From assembly GCA_945906975.1 (NCBI GenBank), contig CAMDRY010000237.1, positions 1 through 5,641 on the forward strand: 5,641 bases of DNA, written 5' to 3'. The translations under genes were made by a program, and so were the position numbers. The DNA comes from Bordetella parapertussis (GTDB lineage: Bacteria > Pseudomonadota > Gammaproteobacteria > Burkholderiales > SG8-39). The stretch's first letter is position 1, and every line of letters begins with the position of its first letter. Below are positions 1 through 5,396 of this stretch, piece after piece. The notes under the pieces were generated by a model that was not told the origin of the DNA, did no database searches, and saw only the letters and a list, made by a program, of their open reading frames with translations.

Positions 1-1672
1 GTCCTTGGCTTGCTGGCGTAGCGGGTTGGCGTGGCGCTGGGTTGTCGCTATGGCCGGTCGCCGCATCGTGCTTGGCCTGTATCGTTGCCAAGTCAATGCC
101 CGATTGCGCGAAAATTTCCCTGAGTCTGGGCAAGCCGCTGTTCAGTAGGTCTTTGGTTTGTACTTCACTGGCACTGAATTCGGCCGAAATATTGCCTTTG
201 CCTTGCATGGTCAGGCGAATATCAATCTTCCCCAGGTGCGCTGGCCGCAGTTGCAGGTTCACCTGCCAGATCCCCTTTTCGATTTGGGCTGAAAGCCGCT
301 GGCCAATCGCCTCGGCTAACTTGTCCGCGGCGATCTGATTTTGTTCGCTACGTCTAAAGTAAGCCTCTTGCATGGTTTCTTCACGCATCGGCAGCGGGTT
401 GCTCACGTCCAGTAGTTGGCGCGCGGGGGGGGCACCGTGGGCGACCGGGGCGGATGTGGTTGCAGCGCTTTCCCCGCTTAAGACCCCCGGCAGTGCGCCT
501 GTCGGTGGCGAAGTGGCCTCTGCGATGGAGCCGATTCGGGCGGTGAATTCCTGTTCGTTAAGCCCTGGTTTTCCCGGGTTTGTTTTTTCGGGCTGGTGGA
601 ATTGGATGTTTTTTGCCGACAAGGAACTTTCATCTTGTTCGGCTTGCGCTGTCTGCATCATTGGCTCTTGTGCTTGTTCTTCTGTGGCTTGTTGCCGGCT
701 GTGTTGCTGTTCCTCGGCCGTTGCGCCAGCCTCGGGCGGTATTGTTTGGTGTTGCTTGCTCAGGTCGATTGGCAGCCCTGTTGTGCCGGAGGCGGCGAGT
801 GGCACGGCTTGGGCCTGGCCGGTGGGCGCGGCTCTAAGGGGCGGGGGGCTGGTCACGCCGGTGTCAGCTGCGGTCTGAATAGCAGGCGGGCGCCCCAGGG
901 ATGCCCCCGGTGCTTTGTCGGCGACGAGCAAGGCGGTCGCCCCGGCGGGCGTGCCGACTGCGGGATCAATCTGGGGCGACGTGGCCAAGCTCTGGTTGTT
1001 GGCGCTTAGCTTCGCTGACTCTGCTCCAGGCGTGGGAGGGAAGGGGGGGGATGCTTGTCCTGCGCCCTTGTTGGCGAGGCTGGATGCCGTCTTCTCTGCT
1101 GTCGCCGTCTCAGACGTCGCCGTGTCAAGTGTCGCCTTGTTAAGTGCTGCAGCAAGCTGCCCGCTCCCGTTTGCCGGGTTGGAGGCGCTAGTGTCCAGGG
1201 GGTCGGCCGGGACCACGGCGGATGGGATGGGCGTGATCGAACCGGCGCAGGGTGGTACCGGGTTTGAGTTATCCGACTGGGACGGTGTGAGCGTGGCGGC
1301 GCCCGTAGCTTCAAGGGCGGCGGCTTGGGCATCGGACTTGTTTGCCATTATGAGTTTCAGCATGTCCTCATCGATGCCTTGTGCGCGCGCGAATTCGAGC
1401 AGGCCTGCTTCGCCGGCGGAGTGGGTGGCCGCAGTAATGATTTTGACGCGCGAACCCAGCGTATAGCTGTGCAGCACGGGAGACGGCAATTTTTTGCCGC
1501 CCCAAGCGGCAATATCGCGGCCTCTGGCGGATGAACTTACCCCTCGGATCACCTGGCTAAAGTCTTTCCCGGGAGCGATTTTGGGCTCTGCACGAGGTGC
1601 GGTAATCCCTTGTTTATCGCTTATAGATTGCTGATTAAAAACAGAAAAACTATTTACTGGGGAATTGGACAT
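1..1672 (-). CDS. fliK: Flagellar hook-length control protein FliK (3' end cut by the window edge)
   Basis: FliK is secreted through the growing hook, measures its length, and switches the export gate from hook to filament substrates. Reading the minus strand from the ATG at 1672-1670 gives 557 codons without a stop, running off position 1. Residues 77-110 form a helical-looking segment around LLEFARAQGIDEDML. Residues about 128-425 are low-complexity, rich in Ala, Pro, Thr and Gln, as expected of the ruler part. Residues about 445-530 match the FliK C-terminal (Flg_hook) domain: an amphipathic start (DKLAEAIGQRL), the core LQLRPAHLGKIDIRLTMQG, then EVQTKDLLNSGLPRLREIF. Only a polar tail seems to be missing. 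This start is the first Met, lies downstream of a sigma-54-like promoter and has no clear Shine-Dalgarno; the next Met is residue 104. The gene is divergent from flhA, and fliLMNOPQR might follow off the left edge (inference). It contains two C8 tracts (coding sense) and a short pentapeptide repeat. The family call is firm from the C-terminal domain; the N-terminal half is not recognisable by itself. Confidence 0.9.
   Translation of the reverse strand, partial: MSNSPVNSFSVFNQQSISDKQGITAPRAEPKIAPGKDFSQVIRGVSSSARGRDIAAWGGKKLPSPVLHSYTLGSRVKIITAATHSAGEAGLLEFARAQGIDEDMLKLIMANKSDAQAAALEATGAATLTPSQSDNSNPVPPCAGSITPIPSAVVPADPLDTSASNPANGSGQLAAALNKATLDTATSETATAEKTASSLANKGAGQASPPFPPTPGAESAKLSANNQSLATSPQIDPAVGTPAGATALLVADKAPGASLGRPPAIQTAADTGVTSPPPLRAAPTGQAQAVPLAASGTTGLPIDLSKQHQTIPPEAGATAEEQQHSRQQATEEQAQEPMMQTAQAEQDESSLSAKNIQFHQPEKTNPGKPGLNEQEFTARIGSIAEATSPPTGALPGVLSGESAATTSAPVAHGAPPARQLLDVSNPLPMREETMQEAYFRRSEQNQIAADKLAEAIGQRLSAQIEKGIWQVNLQLRPAHLGKIDIRLTMQGKGNISAEFSASEVQTKDLLNSGLPRLREIFAQSGIDLATIQAKHDAATGHSDNPAPRQPATPASQG
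1085..1145 (-). repeat. Degenerate 15-bp tandem repeat inside fliK, encoding a pentapeptide repeat
   Basis: Three adjacent plus-strand 15-mers, at 1101-1115, 1116-1130 and 1131-1145, all begin GTCGCC. The second and third differ at two positions; the first is more diverged. In the FliK frame they give LNKAT, LDTAT and SETAT (residues 177-191), followed by a weaker fourth unit, AEKTA. The unit is a whole number of codons, so gain or loss of copies would change the length of the FliK ruler region without a frameshift. Confidence 0.6.
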
Positions 1673-1716
1673 AAGTGGATTGGATGGTTTTGATGTTGTG
1701 GGTACAGGGACTTCTT

Positions 1717-1732
1717 AGCAATAAACGTGACA
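1717..1732 (-). promoter_or_regulatory. Probable sigma-54 promoter of fliK
   Basis: Read on the minus strand the sequence is TGTCACGTTTATTGCT. It fits the RpoN consensus TGGCACG-N4-TTGCW except that the second base of the -24 GG pair is T; the -12 GC pair and the spacing are correct. Transcription would start near 1706, giving a fliK leader of about 34 bases. The mismatch falls in a highly conserved position, so the site is either weak or has lost function; its placement and orientation ahead of a flagellar gene support it. Confidence 0.6.
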
Positions 1733-1776
1733 GGCTTGCAGCGACCTTGGCGACGGCTCAAATGGCTTTGTGACAG
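1727..1776. promoter_or_regulatory. Paired GTGACAG heptamers, possible activator-binding sites
   Basis: The heptamer GTGACAG occurs at 1727-1733 and again at 1770-1776, both on the plus strand. They start 43 bases apart, close to four helical turns. The first overlaps the -24 element of the fliK promoter. The shared TGAC core resembles half of the FleQ box as I recall it, but neither copy has a clear inverted partner. A regulatory role is a guess from position. Confidence 0.25.
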
Positions 1777-1793
1777 ACGCGGTGTTGTAAAGA

Positions 1794-1809
1794 TGGCACG
1801 TCGATTGCT
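1794..1809 (+). promoter_or_regulatory. Sigma-54 (RpoN) promoter of the flhA-flhF-fleN operon
   Basis: The sequence TGGCACGTCGATTGCT matches the -24/-12 consensus TGGCACG-N4-TTGCW at every defined base. GG is at 1795-1796 and GC at 1807-1808, with exactly 10 bases between. Transcription should begin near 1820, leaving an AT-rich leader of about 69 bases before the flhA ATG. A sigma-54 promoter needs an ATP-dependent enhancer-binding protein; in polar flagellar systems this is FleQ, FlrA or FlrC (family knowledge, not seen here). Confidence 0.93.
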
Positions 1810-1877
1810 TATATGTCCGTATCAGTCGGTATGAGTTTTAAATAATCTGATATTTAACAAGCAGTTAAAAAGGTTCA

Positions 1878-1895
1878 CTGTCAAAAACATGTCAG
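1878..1895. promoter_or_regulatory. Inverted repeat over the flhA start codon, possible downstream activator site
   Basis: CTGTCAAAAACATGTCAG has twofold symmetry of the form CTGnCA-N6-TGnCAG and spans the flhA ATG at 1889. It lies roughly 58-75 bases beyond the predicted flhA transcription start. In Pseudomonas aeruginosa, FleQ is reported to bind the flhA leader downstream of the RpoN site, so the position is suggestive. The repeat is short and could be chance. Confidence 0.25.
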
Positions 1896-3985
1896 CTATC
1901 GCATTCACACAATTGCGTCAGAGTTTTAGCAACGTCAAGTTAGCCGAGTTGGGTATTCCGGCGCTGGTATTGATGATCATGGCCATGCTGGTCGTACCCA
2001 TGCCGCCAGTGGTGCTGGACGTGCTGTTCACGTTTAACCTGCTGGCCGGGATGATCATCATTCTGGTCGCCATCAGCACGACGCGACCGCTTGAGTTTTC
2101 ATCCTTCCCGGCGGTGCTGCTGCTGACGACTACGCTGCGTCTTGCGCTGAACGTGGCGTCGACCCGGGTGGTGCTTGTGGAAGGGCACAAGGGCCCGGAG
2201 TCGGCTGGTAAGGTGATCCAGGCCTTTGGTGAATTTGTCATCCACGGCAACTACCTCGTTGGTTTTATTATTTTCGCGATCTTGATGATTATCAACTTCA
2301 TCGTGATCACCAAAGGCGCGGGCAGGGTGTCGGAGGTTATTGCGCGTTTCACACTCGATGCCATGCCGGGCAAGCAGATGGCAATTGATGCCGACCTCAA
2401 TTCCGGGGTGATCAATCAAGAAACGGCCAAGAAGCGCCGTGAAGAGATCACCCAAGAGGCCGAGTTTTTTGGCGCCATGGATGGCGCATCCAAATTTGTC
2501 CGCGGTGACGCCATTGCCGGACTGATGATTCTGGCAATTAATATACTGGGCGGTCTGGCCATAGGCATAGGCATGCACAACCTCTCGGTGGGGGACGCGT
2601 TGCGCATTTACACCCTGCTGACCATAGGTGACGGCCTGGTTGCGCAAATTCCCGCGATGTTCCTGTCCCTTGCCACCGCGATCATTGTGACCCGGGTTAC
2701 GACCGCGCAGTCCATGACCGAGCAGGCAACGACGCAGTTAGGCAAACCGGCGCCCTTGTTCATTTCCGCGATTATTTTGACCTTGATGGGCTTGGTTCCT
2801 GGCATGCCGCATGCCGTGTTTCTTGCGCTGGGCGCCATTACGGCTGGAATCGGTTACATGGTATTGCGGCGCGATGCGAATACCGCACCGCAGGTCTCTT
2901 CGCAGGCTCTTGCGCCGCTGGCCCCGCCCAAGGAACTCGATTGGAGCGATGTCGAACAAGTCGATCTTATCGGTCTTGAAATCGGCTACGGCCTGATCCC
3001 CCTGGTCAACCCGGAAACGGGTGGGCAATTGATGTCCAGGGTAAAGGGCGTGCGCAAAAAACTGTCCGCCGAACTGGGTTTCCTGGTGCCGCCGGTGCGT
3101 ATTCGCGACGCGCTCAACCTTGATCCGGAGGCCTATAACATTGTGCTAAAGGGGGTGGTCAGGGGCACCGGTCAGGTTAAGGTCGGGTGCGAACTTGCCA
3201 TTAACCCCGGCCAGGTCTACGGTAAGTTGGAGGGCGTCCCGACCCGCGAGGCAGCGTTCGGCTTGGAGGCGGTCTGGATTGAGCCGGCGCAGAAAGATTA
3301 CGCGCGGACCATGGGCTATACCGTTGTCGATGCGAGCACGGCGATTGCGACGCATGTCAACAAGGTCTTGCGGGAAAATGCGGCCGAATGCATGAGCCAT
3401 GACGAGACGCAGCAGTTGATTGACAAACTTGCGGCGCGGGCCCCCAAACTGGTGGAGGATCTCGTGCCGGCGAAACTCTCGCTGGGGGTAATCACGCGGG
3501 TCTTGCAGAATCTGCTTGTCGAGTCGGTTTCCATCCGTGACATGCGCAGCATCTTTGAGGCCTTGTCCGAGGAGAGCGCGCGCAGCCAGGATCCGGATCA
3601 GCTGACTGCCCTGGTCAGACCCAAGTTGGGAAGAATGATTGTTCAGGGACTCGCGAGTCCGGGTGACAACCTTTCTGTCATGACACTGGACCCGGAGTTG
3701 GAAAAAATGCTCCACAACGCAGCGAGTCAGAGTGCGGGTGGGCAGGGCGTGTTGCTCGAGCCGGCCCTGGCTGAGAGCCTTTTCAGTTCTTTGCGCAGCA
3801 GTGCGGCCAAGGTTCAGGATCAGGGCCACGCGGCGGTGTTGGTTGTCTCCCCGGCGATCCGTCCATGGCTGGCCAAGATGGTGCGTTACCGAGTCAACGA
3901 TCTCGTGGTGTTGTCCTATAGCGAAATACCGGACGACCAGGACGTGAAAGTTATTTTTACCGTTGAAATTGAACCCAAGCATTAA
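1889..3985 (+). CDS. flhA: Flagellar type III export-gate protein FlhA
   Basis: FlhA is the large inner-membrane subunit of the flagellar export gate, coupling proton flow to substrate export; its cytoplasmic domain docks chaperone-substrate complexes. The 698-residue product is of normal family length. Hydrophobic segments are visible at about 23-63, 72-90, 116-140, 203-226, 242-268 and 289-326, compatible with eight membrane helices. The FHIPEP family signature lies at 145-170 (RVSEV, then DAMPGKQMAIDADL), followed by DGASKFVRGDAIAG at 198-211 with Asp207 in the place of the conserved proton-pathway Asp. After a linker at about 329-348 the cytoplasmic domain runs 350-698, including NLLVESVSIRDMRSIFEAL at 541-559. 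The start is the only upstream ATG after an in-frame stop at 1832-1834. Its only purine stretch (AAAAAGG, 1867-1873) lies 15 bases away, so initiation may be weak. It is the first gene of a sigma-54-driven operon, 12 bases ahead of flhF. No key residue appears missing. Confidence 0.97.
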   Translation: MSAIAFTQLRQSFSNVKLAELGIPALVLMIMAMLVVPMPPVVLDVLFTFNLLAGMIIILVAISTTRPLEFSSFPAVLLLTTTLRLALNVASTRVVLVEGHKGPESAGKVIQAFGEFVIHGNYLVGFIIFAILMIINFIVITKGAGRVSEVIARFTLDAMPGKQMAIDADLNSGVINQETAKKRREEITQEAEFFGAMDGASKFVRGDAIAGLMILAINILGGLAIGIGMHNLSVGDALRIYTLLTIGDGLVAQIPAMFLSLATAIIVTRVTTAQSMTEQATTQLGKPAPLFISAIILTLMGLVPGMPHAVFLALGAITAGIGYMVLRRDANTAPQVSSQALAPLAPPKELDWSDVEQVDLIGLEIGYGLIPLVNPETGGQLMSRVKGVRKKLSAELGFLVPPVRIRDALNLDPEAYNIVLKGVVRGTGQVKVGCELAINPGQVYGKLEGVPTREAAFGLEAVWIEPAQKDYARTMGYTVVDASTAIATHVNKVLRENAAECMSHDETQQLIDKLAARAPKLVEDLVPAKLSLGVITRVLQNLLVESVSIRDMRSIFEALSEESARSQDPDQLTALVRPKLGRMIVQGLASPGDNLSVMTLDPELEKMLHNAASQSAGGQGVLLEPALAESLFSSLRSSAAKVQDQGHAAVLVVSPAIRPWLAKMVRYRVNDLVVLSYSEIPDDQDVKVIFTVEIEPKH

Positions 3986-3997
3986 TCGAGGAAAATC

Positions 3998-5308
3998 ATG
4001 GAACTGAAACGCGTTCTGGCACGTGATAGCCGTACCGCTACGGCCAAGGCAATAGAGTTGTATGGCAAGGAAGCGCTGATCATCTCGAATGAGCGGGTCA
4101 ACGGCAAGGTCGAGGTAATCGTGGCTGTCGACGTGACTGCCAGTGATCGCGAGCAGTTTGACGGCCCGGATTTGGCGGACACCGCGGATGAGTCCTCCCG
4201 CGCAGTTCAGAAGCCTGCGGCCTTGCATGAGGTGCCGGCTGGTCCCGCACGCTTTGGCGCTCTGTTACATGAAAATATGGAACAGGTTCGTAAGTCGGTG
4301 CAGGTGCCCGATGACGCCGGGTTGCGTGCCAGTGATTCATTTGATCGGCGGGAGTTGGACCGGGCGAAGGATCTGGTTGAGATGGTTCGCGGTGAGTTGG
4401 CCGAGATGCGGCGTGAATTCCGAATCGCGCAGCAAGTTGGGCAATGGCAAACGAACTCCGGCGTTCGTGAAGAGGTGAAGCCCCTGGCTGACGCTTTGTT
4501 CGAAGCGGGTGTCCCGGTTTCATTGCGCAGTCTCCTGCTCGATGAGGTAAGGGAGCGGGACAGCCTGACTGCGGCGCTCGGGGCGATAGAGACCCTGTTG
4601 CGGCATACGGTCAGGCGGGAGCGTAAGGCCGAGCCCCTGAGCGGGATCCAGGTGATCGCCGGTCCTTCCGGGGCGGGCAAATCGATGATGGTTGGACGTC
4701 TCGCCGTGGCCCACGCCAGGACAAACGGCTGCCAACCCGAAGACGTGGCGATTGTGAGTTTTCGCGACCAGCGCCCCGGCGCCTGGAACCAGATTCAATT
4801 ATTGAGTGCGCAGGCCGGTGTTGATTGTTATCGGGCGAGTAGCGAGTCGATGCTGCGGGAGGTGTTAGCGGAGCTCTCCGGGCGGCGCCTGGTGCTGGTT
4901 GACACGGCGGGTGGTCAGGAATTCGATCATCTCGCAGCGATTATGAAAATTGCGCCCGACGCGGGCATGCACTTGGTGCTGCCGGCTGAAGCATCGGCAG
5001 CGACGTTCAAACGGTTTCTCGACCAGCCGGGGCTGAATTGGAAAAGCCTGATGCTGAGCAAACTCGATGAGGCAAGTCATCCGTGGCCCCTGGTGCAGGC
5101 GCTCTGCGAGAAAGCGATCCCAATTTCGTTTGCCAGTCGCGCACCGGGTTTGGACAGTCTGGTCGAGGGGGGGGATACCGATTCGCTGGTTAGCATGGTT
5201 TTGGACGGCATTCGTTCGCACCTTACCGTGGAAGCCTTGCCCGGTGCGGGCATTGGCAAAGATTTCTCGCCAAATGTCTGGCGCGCGAACAACAGAGCAG
5301 TAAAATGA
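3998..5308 (+). CDS. flhF: Flagellar placement GTPase FlhF (SRP family, diverged)
   Basis: FlhF is a membrane-associated SRP-type GTPase that marks the cell pole for flagellar assembly. The product has 436 residues, normal for the family. The N-terminal B domain opens MELKRVLARDSRTA and includes the typical KEALIISNERVNGKVEV (24-40). A polar linker with a predicted helix (120-145) leads to the NG domain from about 160. Visible G motifs are G1 GPSGAGKS (222-229), G3 DTAG (302-305) and G4 SKLDE (354-358). G2, usually DTYRIGA, reads RDQRPGA (256-262), so Asp, Thr and Tyr are replaced. The G5 region, usually a TNGQRVPEDL-like segment, reads FASRAPGLDSL (378-388) and lacks the GQ pair. The start has a good Shine-Dalgarno, GAGGA at 3988-3992, five bases before the ATG and 12 bases after flhA stops, so the two genes are co-transcribed. 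A G8 tract covers codons 390-393. Identity as FlhF is secure from domains and neighbours; GTP binding or hydrolysis may be altered (inference). Confidence 0.93.
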   Translation: MELKRVLARDSRTATAKAIELYGKEALIISNERVNGKVEVIVAVDVTASDREQFDGPDLADTADESSRAVQKPAALHEVPAGPARFGALLHENMEQVRKSVQVPDDAGLRASDSFDRRELDRAKDLVEMVRGELAEMRREFRIAQQVGQWQTNSGVREEVKPLADALFEAGVPVSLRSLLLDEVRERDSLTAALGAIETLLRHTVRRERKAEPLSGIQVIAGPSGAGKSMMVGRLAVAHARTNGCQPEDVAIVSFRDQRPGAWNQIQLLSAQAGVDCYRASSESMLREVLAELSGRRLVLVDTAGGQEFDHLAAIMKIAPDAGMHLVLPAEASAATFKRFLDQPGLNWKSLMLSKLDEASHPWPLVQALCEKAIPISFASRAPGLDSLVEGGDTDSLVSMVLDGIRSHLTVEALPGAGIGKDFSPNVWRANNRAVK

Positions 5309-5396
5309 CCGCGACGTCGGCTATTTGAAAGGCCAGACTGGGGCCGCTTTAGTCGCGCACGTGGTGCTGATATAAAAATCCTATTAAGGTTTGTTA
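5309..5396. other. 88-base flhF-fleN spacer with a possible weak promoter
   Basis: The spacer holds no gene; the ATG overlapping the flhF stop closes after seven codons. TATAAA at 5371-5376 lies 17 bases after TTTAGT (5348-5353), a poor -35 and fair -10 for a housekeeping promoter. Two 4-bp stems are present (GGCC at 5331-5334 with 5342-5345; GCAC at 5357-5360 with GTGC at 5364-5367), but neither has a following T-run, so there is no terminator. Most likely fleN is read through from flhF. Confidence 0.35.
5386..5389 (+). promoter_or_regulatory. Ribosome binding site of fleN
   Basis: AAGG at 5386-5389 lies seven bases before the ATG at 5397. It supports this ATG as the start, leaving only 14 residues ahead of the nucleotide-binding loop. 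Confidence 0.6.

Larger units (their letters stand above)
1673..1888. other. Divergent fliK-flhA regulatory intergenic region
   Basis: This 216-base stretch contains no credible gene. From left to right it holds the fliK leader, a minus-strand sigma-54-like promoter (1717-1732), a spacer with two GTGACAG heptamers, the plus-strand sigma-54 promoter of flhA (1794-1809) and an AT-rich flhA leader of about 69 bases. The two -24 elements are about 61 bases apart and point away from each other. No terminator-like hairpin followed by a T-run was found. Confidence 0.75.

Noticed and set aside
372..1466. Several plus-strand open frames of 80-183 codons opposite fliK
   Set aside because: They are Cys-, Ser- and Trp-rich with no recognisable domain, overlap one another, and lie antisense to a 557-codon frame with a clear FliK C-terminal domain. 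They are by-products of the GC-rich codons of fliK.
3146..4228. A 360-codon minus-strand open frame across the flhA-flhF junction
   Set aside because: It is antisense to two strongly supported genes, its product is Arg/His/Gln-rich with no known motif, and it spans the intergenic gap between two real coding regions.
5305..5328. Mini-ORF overlapping the flhF stop (ATGA overlap)
   Set aside because: It ends after seven codons and has no dedicated ribosome binding site, so a coupled leader peptide is not supported.
5331..5350. Terminator between flhF and fleN
   Set aside because: The GGCC stem is only four base pairs and is followed by just three T residues, too weak for an intrinsic terminator.
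5348..5373. Sigma-28 (FliA) promoter before fleN
   Set aside because: GCTGATAT at 5366-5373 resembles the -10 GCCGATAA, but there is no matching -35 element at the right distance.
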